Notes: generated from the letters alone by a model not told the origin. Numbered from the stretch's first letter, positions 34,857 through 47,940 are shown. The stretch: 64,000 nt of DNA from Porogramme epimiltina (GCA_900155495.1 FTLJ01000695.1:1-64000); one strand, 5' to 3'. Program-made: numbers and translations.

Positions 34857-35238
34857 CCGTCCATTCCGGACGATCGGAGTCGACCAACGGGCGTTCGCAG
34901 GGACGGGACTCTTGTTTTGTTATACGACCATTTGTTCTTTTTTATTCTATTTCTATGACATATGCATATAGATGAGCGTTAATGGGGCAATCAACTTACT
35001 TGACCGGCCCACAGCGTTTTCGTCGACTTCAAGTCTTCGATCCAAAATATGGGATGTACGTGTGCGTAGCTGTGTGAAGACACTGCACTATAATGTTACT
35101 CCGCCTCTCGTGGTGAACTGCTTGGTCTAGGTTGACAAGGAACCTTACTCGCAATGGTTCGTGTAACAAAGAATGAAAGTAAAATACGGTCGTTGAATGG
35201 TATTTATGCTTCTGAGACAGCATAGGTACACTGGCTTC

Positions 35239-37451
35239 ATGAATTCCACACATACTTCTCAGATGACGATGTAACTATAAGTCTGGACTATGAGAACTCG
35301 TGTACGCACTGCTGCATGGTCACAACAACTCTCGGCGAATAACTAGAACCATAACTTCGGCTCTAGAACAGCTAGTTGCCGATCCTGAGCCCAGGAGAGG
35401 AATCAGGGCGAACAAAAGGGGTCCCAAGGTACTTAAGTGTGCAATGAATGGAAAGTCGGATAGCCGCTTCAAACTTATTCCAGAGCTTCTGGAGCGCAAT
35501 TGTCTGCTAGCCCCTTGACATCATCCGGTGTGTCAAAGGGGAAGGTGTTCCCGTTCCTATTCCTTTTGATTGTCTGACTCACTAACATCCATTGTGCACT
35601 TCTATGAGTCATCCTGTACCATACCATTGTCGCCTCATGGCTTATGACTTTACTGCGTTTTGCTAGCAAGATCCTGTCATCGACTCGGCGCCGCGTCTTC
35701 GATACGATCAAGTTCTCTCACCCTTTTGGATCAACTTTCACTTCACTACCAACAAGTTCTCAGTGTTAACGCGTGGAATACAGAAACCTTATGGAACGCG
35801 ATATCACATATCCCAGAGATCAATCGCCTTCTATCAAGCGGAGACAGCATGTTCCGGAAGACGGCGGGACGTGTAAACGACTTAGGTCTTGTCGCTCAGG
35901 CGAGTCTCGTTCATATATCTTATAAAGTTATCTATGCACTGGACTACGTACTGATGAGTTTGAATAACACTGTATCCTCTCCAGACTCAGATGAATACTC
36001 CGAATCAAGTGTTATGAATCAAGTGGCTCAGGGTGGTCAAGACATACCCCACTCAAGTAAGTCCCCGTCCGGCCCCTCTAAGCAAGCATCTGAGCTTCCA
36101 TATTTATCTTGATAACTTATAGGAGGGAGAATATCAACTGAAGGACATACATCCTCTTTCCCTCTTCCTGGCGATCGTCTCAGTTCTTCCCAGGGTACGT
36201 TGGTACCGGTGCCACCTCTCGAAACCTTAGGAGTTGTTGAGTCATTCTCATTTTTTGAAGATACATACAAGGAAGAAGAAACATGTACTCAGGATAGTAA
36301 TGCAGCAGCTGGATACAATGTACGACGACCTCAAGCGGACTTTACCATCGACTCCAGCGAACACACTATGGTGGTCGACATTTCGGAAGAAGCATTCAAC
36401 GCCGAAATGGAAGAAATCTTGTCGGAATCTGACTGCGAGTTTTCTGACCACGAATCAGAATCGGAGACAGAGTCCGAAGAATACGACCGTATCGAGAGCG
36501 TAGAAGGTGCGAAGGCGTATCTTTTCGCGGCACTTCCTTCGGCGCCCAGAAGAGGCCCATGGAAAAGGCCAGGCCCGTCTCCGCTCTCACAGGTATTCAC
36601 TCCGGAGGCAGCGGATCAACATGACTGCCCCCCGAGTCTCCTTTCCAGGATAAGTATGAAGCCAAATGTCAGGCGCATTCAAAGACTCGGCACCATGCGG
36701 CTAGACGGAACGTCAAACGCGGGTGCAGCACTTGTCCTATATCGCTATCTCGAAGAGTAAGTACTCGATCATGATGGTATAAACAAGGGCATATGTGTCA
36801 ATACTATAATCCTACAGACTTGCAGGGATGGACGACAAGCACGCAAGAGAGTTTGCGGAACCACTGCTACTCCGTGCCAAACTACCCATTCTCTGCGACG
36901 AGACAATCCCTATCTGCTGCCACGGTACCCCTCCTCGGGATCCGACCGTATGCTGGGAATCTTTTGATCTTGATCGCAGAAAGTATAAGTACACCAGTAC
37001 ACATCGGCAAGCCCCTAGGACACCATTCGGCACTGACTTCTTCCACGGTCCAAACGCGTGTGCTGTTGTACTAGCCAGTGTACGCAAGGCTCAGCAAGCG
37101 GACGATCGAGACATGCAATGTGCTCGGCTCACTCTTGTCCAAGGCGAACCTCAAGCTCATCGCATCGGCAGTGTAACCAAGCTTCAAGAAACGGGACAGC
37201 AACTCAGCGTATCTTGCTCCGCCCACACTGACACTCTTACATGGAGTGCTAGGACCGCGAATGGGAGAGTGGACGAGATTAATAGGACAACTATGACAGT
37301 CTTCGCAGACGTAGAGGCTATGGCTCACTGGCGTATCCACAGCTTTCTCGTCTCAGATTTGTTGGAGGATGGCAAGTTTGAGAGTACGACAGGGCAGATG
37401 CTCTACGAAGGGAAGACAGAAGAGGACTCTTCTGATGAGGGGAGTTCGTGA
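35239..37451 (+). CDS. Family P protein 2
   Basis: Well-supported exons: one ending at 35885, then 35985-36056, 36123-36756 and 36818-37451, with closing phases. Family landmarks in order: acidic Ser run (ESESETESEE), then RGPWKRPGPSPLSQ, ICCHGTPPRDP, KYKYTST, FGTDFFHGPNACAVV, VTVFADVEAMAHWRI-type end, and an acidic tail to the TGA. The 5' end is tentative: 35239-35270 and 35347-35428 give MNSTHTSQMTITITSALEQL and a basic cluster (ANKRGPK) resembling the N-termini of the other members, but the join to the exon around 35765 (AWNTETLWNAISHIPEINRL) was not solved. The 35430-35760 interval may be a long intron or an insertion. Function unknown. Confidence 0.68.
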
Positions 37452-38046
37452 TGCTGAAATCGTGTAAAGTACTAATAATATGCATCGTGTATCGGTAATA
37501 GCACACTTCTCCACCAGGTTGTATGACGAATGAGATATCTTGATGTACTGTAAGTACCCTGGGATGTAGAGGTGTGGCGACTGGTGATCTGGAGCTCTTG
37601 CGGGATGTCGGGCCTCATGGCATTGTTTTGTGTCACACCGTCATGTGAATGTGACTAAACGTGCGGGCAACGAGCGTCAATGAGGTTCCCCGTTTCAGAT
37701 GGCCATGGCCGTTGTAATGTTTAGCGCCAACTCGGAAGTTGACCTCCCTCAGCGCGTCGCTCGTGCTCTCCATCCACCACTTGCCCTCCGTCTTTACTCC
37801 AATTGACAGAAGAACTGCGAAGTCCCCCGCGGCAAGCAATTGTCCATAGGAGTATTTGTGAGCTCGATGCCATTGCATTGTTAGGGAGTGCTTGACCACC
37901 CCAGGGTCCACACTACAAACAGCGCATTCGGCTTAAGAACTTCATTCTCACAACTCGTGTGTCAAGAAACAACAGCGACAATAGGCAGGGTAAGTAGTAT
38001 CGATGGACATAGAGGAGCAACGAACGCTGACACAGAACTATGAAGT
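37452..38046. other. Short intergenic with an orphan minus-strand frame
   Basis: A minus frame at 37633-37911 reads as protein (LREVNFRVGAKHYNGHGHLK) but begins without ATG; it could be a remnant of a lost gene. No other content. Confidence 0.35.
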
Positions 38047-39271
38047 ATGGCTCAAGCTCAAAATATCACGTTCCCCATAGAAATATGGCGCAATATCTTC
38101 GAACAGGTATACCCTGTGTCGTCTCGTACACATCTTATGTACATCTGCAGGGCTCTATATGAAGAAGCTAGGGCTGCAAGATGTCGAACCGTCCACCTTC
38201 AGAACCACGATATTGCCAAACTGTTCTACTGCTGCATCATTCGCGCACCCAGCATGGCTACCTCTCTCAGAGAACTTTCCATTAAAGTCATCACTGGATG
38301 GGATGGAATGAAGGTCCCCGCGTTCGTACCCGTTCTCTTCTCGCGTCTCATCAACCTCGACATTCTCGCCCTCCATTTCTATACCCATGGCGGTCGAACT
38401 TTCGGGGTATCGGTCGACTTCCGTTTGGATCCTCGATGGTTTCCTAGTCTCCGCAAGCTCTCTACATGCCTACCCCCCTCTTACAATCACGGACTCTACC
38501 AGTTTCTTCGCACGCATCCTCGTCTCATCGAGTTGCATATTGCTGACTCTGCTTCGATTGTCACTGCACAAAACCCCGCTACATTTCGTGCACCTGTCAA
38601 ACTCCCGGCTCTCAAGGTTGTGTCGTGCGACGCAGAATTCCTTTCGACCAGCATCGACCCAAGCACAGTTAACATCACCCATATGGGTGTATATGCACAG
38701 ACCAACGACGAACTATTGGATGTCGCGGAGTGGGTGGGAGATAAGCTCGTTAGTCTCCGTATCTGGTGTCGCACCGGGCTGGGATATCATTTCGGAGCGG
38801 AGCCATGGATGGTGGACGAGCTCAGGATAATGTTCCCTCTCCTCCGTTTTGTGGAAGTTGACGTCTGCGTGGTGAGCCTTTTCACTATAATCCCTGAAGA
38901 CCTTTCATTGATCATATATCGTGCATGCCCAGTCGTATGACAGACGGGAGAGGGTCTGGTCCGTGAGCACGATTCCAATCGACTGGGAAGCTGCTAGCAG
39001 CGATGCAACCGCCGATACTATCCCGCCACACAAAATCATAGTCAAGTGGTCGGTTCACGTACAGCGAGCCATCGTGCACGGAATAGAGGTCGGAGGGTGG
39101 GACGAGTGCGTACGCGCCAGCGCGCGCAGAGTTTTGGAGCAGTGGAGGGACATAGAGTCAATCAGGGTCTCCTTCGTGCAGGAGAATGTTTCGTCTTTTT
39201 CTATAGCTGGAGAACCTTCGGAGGAGACTACTGTTCCCAGCATGCGCACTGGGGAATGGAAACATGTATAG
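38047..39271 (+). CDS. F-box protein with LRR-like body
   Basis: Exons 38047-38871 and 38933-39271 joined by a 61-nt intron (GTGAGC...CAG, phase 0) give 387 aa. The N-terminus ITFPIEIWRNIFEQVYPVSS followed by a helical ALYEEARAARCRTVHL fits an agaricomycete F-box, which binds Skp1 in SCF ubiquitin ligases. The body has leucine-rich spacing typical of irregular LRRs (LINLDILALHF, FPSLRKLSTCL, RTHPRLIELHI, LPALKVVSCDAEFL, VSLRIWC). The C-terminal exon is a charged helix. Mushrooms carry many such F-box genes with unknown substrates. The start ATG fits the usual short N-terminus. Confidence 0.82.
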
Positions 39272-39376
39272 GGTTCAGACGGGTATGAACGCTTGTACCG
39301 TTTGTGTATAGCATGATGTATGTACACTATCTATTATATACAGCGCAGATGGAAGCTTAGAAGTTACATGACTTAG
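39272..39376. other. Convergent 3' ends
   Basis: About 100 bp of AT-rich sequence (TATTATATAC) between two convergent genes. Confidence 0.4.
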
Positions 39377-40221
39377 CTAGTCTAGATCTTTGTCGATAAG
39401 GGTGAGCTTGAGTTTCTTGACAGGACTGGATGAATAGTGCAACGTAAGGAGATGAAATGTGTAGTGCTAGTATAGTTCACATACGGCATGCAAGCCCACT
39501 CTGTGCCCATACCGTGAAGAGACTGTCCGAAATACATGAGACTCGTAAAAAGAAATACATAAACATGATGCTCACGTCGTCTTGGAGCTCTTTGTTGCTG
39601 TGCAACGGGAGAACCTTCTTCGTTCGAGTGAGTGATCGACGTCTCAGGGGCCGCTTTCCGGCCCACTTAAGAGGGCTCTCCATATCGATGTCTAGAGCAC
39701 CGATCTCGAGCAACTCGAATGGGGCAACGAATGCGCGGCGCGGAGTATCTAGAGCAGTCTCGATACCTTCGGAGTTAGGCGGACGAGACAAAAGATTATG
39801 GGGACACGCTCACCTTTTCCTGGATAATCCGGCCCTGTACCTCCACCCTACTATCACAACCAATAGAGGAAAAGGTGCGCTTGAGAGAGACAGAATGCGT
39901 GAGGGATGTATTAGGATCGTTTTGGTGATATGGGGTGGCGGTAGCAACGGTGGCTTTGAGATCAGCGAACGAGATGACATTGGAACTGGCGGTGAAGTCG
40001 AAGGATGTGGTAGGGAATGAGGTCGATAGTCCTAACCCAGACGAGTTATCTGTTGGTTGGTTTTCCGTGTGATAGAGGTGACAGAGGCATAGTTTAAAAG
40101 TGGATTCTTCGAGAAGGTAGAAGTTGGGTCGGTGCTCACCTCGTCCTTGACCACACTTAGTCATATTTGTGGTGCTATGTTCCGGGTCTCCATTTGAAGT
40201 CTTGGTAATATCGCTGATCAT
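39377..40221 (-). CDS. Small unknown protein
   Basis: Exons 40140-40221, 39814-40049, 39576-39758 and 39377-39415; phases close to 179 aa. Starts MISDITKTSNGDPEH; the middle is Ser/Thr-rich (SFDFTASSNVISFADLKA); then SVSLKRTFSSIG, RVEVQGRIIQEK, WAGKRPLRRRSLTR and the end KKLKLTLIDKDLD. No family recognised. The last intron is 160 nt, long for this region, and may be mis-modelled; the KLKLTLIDKDLD end after it is in phase and ends in TAG. It could be a diverged product of the same accessory block. No function proposed. Confidence 0.62.
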
Positions 40222-41281
40222 ATCTTAATGAGAACGTTTGTAACCGGAAGAGAGGTGGTGACTGAAAGTGCGCCTATCTAGCTAGTGGAGGTAGTTGGAA
40301 GAGAAGCGGATGAGCGCTCACTAGAGACAGACGCACAGTAGAGAACCCAGGACCCCATAACGCAGGAGTATTTTCCACGCCACACGACTCTCTGCGTGAA
40401 GTTCGAGAACGTGATTTTGAGACAGACCACATAGAAAAGTCTATATCGGTGACCTGCGTGCTTTATCTGGATCGCGGATCCCCCCCTGCCGAGAAATAAC
40501 TTACCTCTGGATAAAGCGTCTTGTTACCTCGTTTTGAGGATGGATGTATGCGTATTTGGAGGTGCTTGTAGATAAAGGTATTATGATTTCTAAGCCAGAA
40601 GGCTTATGGCCGGAGCCGGTTTCAAGTTCCATTATTTCCCCGAGTCACGTAAAATAGTTTCAGAAGCTGTAGCCAAACACGTCACCAAAATTGGCACTTT
40701 TGATGACGTGCCACGTGACCCGATCTAGTATCGAGGACGTTGCTCGGATAGTAGTATTACATCGGTACTTAGTATGGCAGGAGATGTAAGTCCTGCATAT
40801 GCATTGCAACCGTAAAAAGAATACTCGGCGCTATCTATATGATGAGAAGCAGTTCTTATACGAGTACGGGCTACATTGTAGAGAAATCACGACTTAGAAG
40901 ACTGGCTGATCAAGGTAGATACCTCTTTACAAGGAGTAGTAGTTTAGTAGATTGTATATGAATGGTTGATGTACGAGGTCATTCTTTGGCAATGTAATAA
41001 TCCCTCTTCGCGAGAATATGCGACGTACTTCTATGATAATCCATGAGGCACCTGTTCCGCATGGGTAAGTGCAGCACCGGGACACTTCGTCACTCCACCG
41101 TCATCTTGGAAACACGTCATGATGTCACATGATCAACTGATAAGCAGGAAAGGTAAGGCGTCTTTCTTTTGACCACCACACTCAATTCTGGGCCTTTGTC
41201 GTGGATTCTTTGTCCTATCTCCACTGGTGTTTTCGTATCCTCTCCCAACATCCTCATATCTGTTTCCACTCCTCTCATATC
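40222..41281. other. Divergent intergenic region
   Basis: About 1.06 kb of relatively AT-rich sequence between the 39377 gene (minus) and the 41282 gene (plus). Contains a CACGTG box at 40712-40717 and a near-match TCACATGATC at about 41125-41134, roughly 155 nt before 41282. No coding frame. Confidence 0.4.
40712..40717. promoter_or_regulatory. CACGTG box in divergent promoter
   Basis: CACGTG followed by AC; 490 nt from the minus-strand start at 40221 and 565 nt from the plus-strand start at 41282. Confidence 0.35.
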
Positions 41282-42738
41282 ATGGTCTCACGTCGCCCAT
41301 CTGTTATTCGCTTGGTCGGGCGCCCTAGCAGCCCGCTCGACCCAGCACTGACTCCGCTCTTTTACAACTTTCGACATGTTTCACGCCCTGGTTCCCAATC
41401 GGTGGTCTATCACCTTAGACATATTCAATACAGCGGTATGTGAGGTCATTGGTATCTCGCGATGTCTACTAATACCACCCATATTTTTAGATCTATCATC
41501 TACGGATATTGCTGGCCATTTCGAAGAAGTCCAAACCGAACGCAGCTACGTTACATATCCAGGTATTATTGTCCCTCTGTTTGAAGTCACCGTTAAAGGT
41601 ACTCACATCAAATTAGACGTGCTTCTGTATTCCGTTCCCATACCGACCCCTGAGGAAGACCTCTTTCTTGGAGGAAAGGAAGCGTTAGGTGGTCAAGGTA
41701 CGCATGCTTAATATATCTTCTGAACATAGCATCTCGAAAAGGCGCATTATAGATGTCGTTCCGCCTACCCCACCCCCAAGCCCCACGAGGCTTCCAAAGG
41801 CAGCTAGGCAGCTAGTTCTCCAAGTTCCTCATGGTCTCGACAACGAGAAGAACGGGGATGACCCCGCTGTGCGACAGAGGACTACCGCTCTACAGGTGAG
41901 CACAGTATCGTATATAGCCACGGCGGCGTATCTCATAGGAGCTTAGAAGCAGCGCGTGGTTGCCCCCTCTTATACCACGTCCTCACATGATGCACACGGT
42001 AGAGAAGCAACTTTATCCTTCCAGACCGAGCCTCTCAAACTCAAGGTATATCCTGTGATGATGTCGAGGATGTTCCCACTTAAAAATGAGAGATGTTAGA
42101 ACGCATCTTCAGACACTATCCATGGGGTGAATATCACGACTATCAAAACTCCTCCAGTGGAGCCTCAGTGCCAGCTCAGGATGTCTACTATCGATTCTAC
42201 CCAAGAGGCCCAGGTAACTGGGCAGCCTCCTCTGTCCCCTCGGCAGCGTCAAGAATGTGATATGGTCAAAGATTACATGAGGAGACGTCTTCGAGGAGCA
42301 ACATGGGAGTCGACATCGAATCAAGGCTTGAAACCCCTCGAGGAATGCGATGTCTCGCTGAGAACAGACTTCACTTCCTTTCTCTGTGAGCGCGCGTAAG
42401 TGTTTACCAAGGTTACTTATCGTGTCGATTTGTGGCGTAACTAACAGTATTGCGATAGCATCAATAAGGTCTGCGCACAATTAGAATTGGACGCCCCCTT
42501 TCGCGAGATTCAGACGACCCTCAATGTAGACAAACCAACTCGATCGGGATACGTAACTATTGCGGAAGAAGGCCAATTGACTCTCGTTTCTCGGAACCCT
42601 GGGAGCTCGGCACGAGAGAGGTTGCGTAGGCTTCGCGAGGAGTTGAACAAGTCGCGAGAGGGTAGCGTGCGGGTTCTTACAGTTTCTGAGTTGAACACCC
42701 CTCAGACCCCTTCCGATGCAGCCATTGTTTCCGTGTAA
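41282..42738 (+). CDS. Family Q protein 1
   Basis: Exons 41282-41435, 41491-41697, 41753-41895, 41947-42045, 42100-42395 and 42459-42738; phases close to 392 aa. N-terminus MVSRRPSVIRLVGRP, then a beta-like stretch (YPGIIVPLFEVTVKG) and a Pro/Ser-rich linker. The C-terminal domain begins PPLSPRQRQECDMVKDYMRR, continues TSFLCERAINKVCAQLELDA and ends RERLRRLREELNKSREG. The gene at 54333 shares the LSxxQRxExDMVxxY start, the xxERA/AEQA-INK/IKN-xC block and the LRxELNKS end. The intron falls between A and I in both, phase 2. The gene at 48130 shares the middle block and the same intron. No known domain recognised; function unknown. Confidence 0.8.
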
Positions 42739-43188
42739 CCTAACGAAGAGTATTTGCGCACTCCAGTACAATTGTCCTTGTAATATTACTTCGTCGTCAT
42801 TCTGCCTCGCGTAATGGCAAATAGGTGTCGCCGTGTATGAGAGTGTAAGACACCAAAGTATTGATTGGACATTTACGATCGGACGATGTATTTTTCCTGG
42901 CGATCCTTTGAGTGATTGATTACTCATAAGTACAGTGTCAATGACCATTGTCCAGTTTGATTCTCATTCGTCAGAGCTTCTCCTTAAGCGTGACGGTCAC
43001 AGGTGGCCGGCAATAAGTTGCGTACGCGAAAATCAACCCTCACCTTCGAACAGTCTCCTCACTTGAGGCTACATCACCTCCTGTCCCTCGTGAAAAGCCT
43101 CCTTCGAATACCTCCCCTCGGGACCCCAAACAAGCTTTGTTGACCACATATCCCCCCTCTACATATCTCCCATAATCCTGTTCTTCAA

Positions 43189-44163
43189 ATGCGCCAGCCA
43201 GAATATCCTTCGACGGCCCGGCGCCCAACCACCTTCCAAAGAGAGGTGAAATCCCGCCTGAGCCCCCCTACTATCACCACTCGCCCTTATGGCGAACGCA
43301 GGTTTAGGGGACGCATGTCGCTCATAGAAGCCAGCGTTCATTTCCGCTCCCTGAAAGGAGGGGTGATGGCTATGGGCCAAATTATACCACACCCCCATAC
43401 TTCCCCGGGTATTCGAGCCAAGGCGAACAACGTTGACCAGAATTCGGTATCATTCCCTTCTCTGGACGACCTTCCTGAAATTCCGGACGAGGAAGACATG
43501 GACGACAACCTGACCACCCCCAATTCGAGCCCTTATTCTACGCACTCCAACACACTCTCTGGGAATGACGCCTTTGCTTCATCTATGGTCCCTGACCACC
43601 CAGTCACAACCGTCAAGTTGCTACCTCATGCTACTGCCGCTCAGCGACCCGACGTCCTAGAACTTCCCACCCCCTCAACAGTGGATGTAGAGCCCGATGC
43701 TCGTACGACTGAGTGGTCATTTACATTCCCTGTCCATCTACAAAGACCCTGTGCCAAGGCAACGAAGGCCTTCAAGAAGCACCTCCTCCCCTCATCTACC
43801 TCTCGCGTCGTCCTCGGTCCACTTCCGGAAGGAATCCCGGTCACCACTTTCGAAGCAGCAGAAAATGAAGTGAGCCAATTCATTTCCGCCCCGCTTCCCA
43901 AGGGAAAGCAAACAATTCCTCGCCTTCCGTCCTCAAGGACCATATTGCGCGTCGAAAGGGAGAACTTCACGTACGTCTGCTCACATGTCAGCGTGCCTTG
44001 ACTTTACTAACTCTTCTCTTACTCCAGCTTCTCGCGCCCCCCAATTGTCCGTTCTCCTCCATCGTCCCCCGGAAAGGCGAGAACTGTGCAATTCTCCCCA
44101 GAAACGCGGTTTGGTACCACTGGAGAGCGGTCTCTCAACCGTGGTTCCAAGTTCGGTGCCTAA
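43189..44163 (+). CDS. Disordered unknown protein
   Basis: Exons 43189-43970 and 44028-44163 with a 57-nt intron (GTACGT...CAG, phase 2) give 305 aa. Starts MRQPEYPSTARRPTTFQREV. Pro/Ser/Thr-rich throughout, with an acidic patch (LPEIPDEEDMDDN) and a basic C-terminus containing RFGTTGERSLNRGSKFGA. No hydrophobic segment and no fold recognised. It lies between family Q protein 1 and the minus-strand family P gene. Composition suggests a flexible regulator, but there is no evidence for a role. Confidence 0.65.
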
Positions 44164-44592
44164 GTCACTGGGGAGAGACGTACGATGCAGTCGATGCAGT
44201 CGGGAGCAGATAGCTATGAGAAGTTGGTCGAGCCGTTGATTCTTGCAAGGTAAGTTATCCCATCTATCTCATTCGTGTACTAGTTGTTTTATGTCGTTAT
44301 CATGTTGCTTTTGGTATTCCCCGCGTTCCATTTCATCCAGAATCCCCACAATCTCGCTATCCATTCGCTACGTCTCCCTTGCCATCCCCCCCTTCCCCTC
44401 ATGTTTATTATGCTCTGTACCCCATCGTTTCCGTTTACGCAACCCGCTCGCGAGTCTGGAGTTCGTAGAATCAATGGAATTTATCGCGCAATGTCGAAGT
44501 TATACATCGTGTGCGAAGATTTTAGGATAATGCACATCCGTCCGCTCGAACGCGTATTATGGGTATACTGTTACAGTTATGAAAGAGATAAT

Positions 44593-46061
44593 CTACAAGT
44601 GCAAACATTTCGCCTTCTCTGTGAGCCAATGCTTAATAGAAGCGTCGTCCGGGAGCGAAGACATGCGAACCGCACTTTGCGAGCGGTGAAGTACAGCATC
44701 CCGCGCGAATCCTCCCTTGTATCTCCTGTATACCGATCCCTCTACGACGCTTTCACCACCAGGTGACGGCCGTCCAAGTTCACGATACGCCTCGGGCGAT
44801 AGACGGGCTGTATAACGAGCGTGTCCGAAGGGCCGCGCGAGCGAAGGCCAGTCAGAGAAGTCTCGCGGCCCAGGCAGCGTCCCCTTGCCTGCCACCGGTG
44901 TCTCCGTCGCGCACGGCACAGACTCGACTCCGCGCGCGACCGCCGCTTTCCTCTTCCCCTCGAAAAACTCGCGCTCTACTATCGACGTGCTCGTCCGCGC
45001 GGGAGACGCGTCGGCGGGGAGAGAGTAGAGCCACTTGAGTGCGCGACGCCGGTGCAGCGCCGGTGCGAGGGGAGGCGTGACCGGCTCCTTGCGCCTCGCG
45101 CGCTGGATGCGCACCTCGGAGTAGTTCGCGCGTGCCCAGGCGCCCCACTTGCCGACTTGGCGGACGGGCTTCGGCCAGCCGTCGGAGGTGTCTTCGCTGA
45201 GCTCGCGCGCGAGGTGTGCTTCGAAAGTCGCGCGGAGGTTCGACGCTCGCCGGTCGCAGCAGGCGGTGGAGGAAAGGGGGGAGGGGCCGGGACGACCCCA
45301 GGGGCGTTTCGGCTTCCAGGATGCCTCGGTAAGTTTGGGTGGATGACATTTCTTGAAATCCCAGAGGAGAGCGGGGTAGAGGTCGACTTCGTCAAAGTGA
45401 TCCCAAGCTGAGCCTGTAGGCGGTTGGGCTGGTGTTGGAGACGATGGTGGTATGGAAACTGAGCTCGACGACAACACAGAAGCTTCGCTGTTGACCGCCC
45501 GGCGGTTGTCCGAGAACACTGTGGGGCTGGAGCGGGAAGTATTCTGATCCCCTTCATCCGCCCACTTAGGAGCGTCGCGCTGGACTGATCGACGGCAAAG
45601 ATGAGTCCTAGAGCAAAAGTACCAAGGGACGGTCCACTCACATTCGGGGTCATCTTCGCCATGACGTGGATCTTGAGTTCGAAACTCAATCTCTGGATCT
45701 TTACGAGTGTAAGTGTTCAGAGCTGAATTTGTCTAGAAGAGAGTTTCACCTTCGGGTTGCTCTCCACAGCTATCCAGGGTCTCTTGCTCCTTCTTGTCGG
45801 GGTTACGCGCTGGAACAGAAGGCGGGTGAGCGAGGGGAGGGCAAGATCATGACATGGCACTCACTGCGGGGACACGCCTTGAGACGCTTCGCTGGCCGAT
45901 GAGCGTCGGCGTCCTCCTTGCCAGGGTCCTTAGAGCGCGGCCTCTTAGCCCCCGAAGTTGATCTGTGGGGATACAGAAGCAATGAACAACCAGTTCTCTA
46001 ATTGAAAAGAGTTCCGGGGATACCTAGGCTCTCTAGCAGACTTCTTCCGCGTGATCGACAT
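44593..46061 (-). CDS. Family P protein 3, probable frameshifted copy
   Basis: Start ATG at 46061. Exons 46024-46061, 45865-45962, 45750-45810, a small exon near 45604-45660, and 44593-45551. The last exon is clear family P: SWKPKRPWGRPGPSPLSS, REFFEGKRKAAVARG and LPDDASIKHWLTEK before the stop. The first exons give MSITRKKSAREPRST and GAKRPRSKDPGKED, the basic cluster seen in the family. Exon 3 breaks: in the frame set by exons 1-2 it meets a TAG near 45770. Removing one A around 45779-45782 would restore an acidic frame that joins DPEIEFRTQDP and the last exon. This is either a single-base frameshift (pseudogene), a sequencing error or missed splicing. The C-terminal coding part looks otherwise intact. 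Confidence 0.62.
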
Positions 46062-46334
46062 TGTCGTGCTACGGGTAGCAGAATGGTGCCACCGAAGGTG
46101 CCGCAGCTACAGGACGGTCAATGCGAGCAAAGACACCTTTGGAGGTCTAAGGGATAGTTGTTCACAAATGCCACTACGTGTGTAGCCACAGGTTTCTGTG
46201 GTTCTTACGGGGGTATGAGTGGGGTTGCGATAGTGTTGAAGTGGTCAAGACGAGATGAGGAGCCAACAAGGGTAAGCGCCTGCACAGGCCTAGAGCGCCA
46301 CTGACGAAACCTATTGTGCCGCTCGCGTCCGCAG

Positions 46335-46340
46335 CACGTG
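46335..46340. promoter_or_regulatory. CACGTG box upstream of family P protein 3
   Basis: Core lies 274 nt upstream of the minus-strand ATG at 46061. Confidence 0.35.
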
Positions 46341-47932
46341 GACACCATCCAGACCCGGAGAATTTCCACAACCGGAAGACTGGTGTGTAGAAGCAGCACG
46401 AGCTGCGACATGCCGCTGGCTCACATATCTACTCCAGAGTTGTTCAGAGTAAGAATGGCCTGGGAATGCCTTGGGTCCATACAACGTTCGTTATTGTGCA
46501 AACGTTGGAGAGGGTGGAGGCTCTGGAAATACGGCTTCGTTCATTAGACCTGCAAAAGACCGCCCTATACATCACATCCCGAATGGGATAGGATTAGCAG
46601 GGGAGTGAGCGGTCACCACGACATTACGCCAGGGTGCGACTCATATTTATATCTCTGTCGGTAGATAAGAACATGAGTATCCAGGCTTTTAGGGCTTGTT
46701 CGGTAAACAATTACCCGTGCTCACCACCGGCATTTGATGCGCACTTGAAGCTTGAAGGCTTGCTGGCAGATGGCACCTAACGAGAGGCCACCACCGTAGC
46801 CAAATCGTAAGTGCGATTGCGCAAAGTTTCCATATATGTGTAATAAATACCACGATACTGGCTATCGGTGGCGGTTTACCGAAAAGGCTCCAATACAGGA
46901 AAGGACCAGACTTACTTCAAGGCGAGCAGTGAAACCGATGGTGCTTTGAGTGAGCGCGACGAGAGCATAGTTTCCTGTGTCTCACTCGAAGTCCTATCTC
47001 CGACCCCGACCGAAAGGATGGCTTTCCATGCTGAGTGTCCCCCAGTCGACGGTCTAACCTGTTACCTGAGGCGGGTAAGCACAAGTAAAGATAGCCAGCA
47101 TTCTCCGTAATGACACCTAGGGCTTAATATAAGTAAGGCAACTGTGATGAGATGTGAGCCTACTTACTCCCTGAGCAACGATATGCGTTCGACTACTTGT
47201 CTTTTAGGTTGACCCATAACAACCCGTCATAGTGTCAAATCGTCCAGGTAACAGATGCATATACTGTAACAGGGCGAGACGTGGGTCCGTCCGTTCAAAA
47301 TACTGCCGTCGCTGAAGGGTCTGTCTACGTGTGGAGTGTGGTATTGAGAGATGAAGATTGATCATGTAGCTGAACCCGGAGGGGTGCTCGATGAGAAGCG
47401 CAACCAGCAATGATAACTGCTCGCAGAGCAAGACGGCATATTAAGCAGGATACAGGGTTTTAGGGGAGAGGGGGCTATGCGCAGCAGCGTGTTACCGTCA
47501 GCGTGCGCCGAGCACAATTTGCGTACGAAACGCGCACACGTCAAGATGCGCAGTGAATCGAAGGGGAATATATTGAAATGCATGTCTAAAGGTACACAGG
47601 TACGTATAGAAGTACACACCACGCGCTACACGACAACTCTGCCACCAGTCAACGTCGGCCGCCATGACCCCGCACTGCCCTCATGGCCGCCTTCCAGTCG
47701 CACGTGGGGGTAGGGCGGAGTCAACGAGGGGGAAAGAAGAAGTCGTGTCAAAGCATAGCACGCCGCAGCCGCAAGCATAGCACTGAGCAGGAGGATAGGC
47801 GACGCAACTGGGAGAGAGAGGCGATGGTATATGGATGATGGGATGAGTCATGAAAGCGGAGGAGGCAAGATTTGGTCTTGTTTATTCCCGAGGCTTTTGC
47901 CTAACACAGGCAAATAGCGGGACTCCGCTCGC

Positions 47933-47940
47933 CACGTGAC
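47933..47940. promoter_or_regulatory. CACGTG box upstream of family Q protein 2
   Basis: CACGTGAC; the core ends 192 nt before the ATG at 48130. Confidence 0.45.

Noticed and set aside
44284..44766. 160-aa plus ORF with hydrophobic N-terminus
   Set aside because: Its 3' part overlaps the antisense of the family P protein 3 coding exon, and the hydrophobic part reads from AT-rich 3' sequence.
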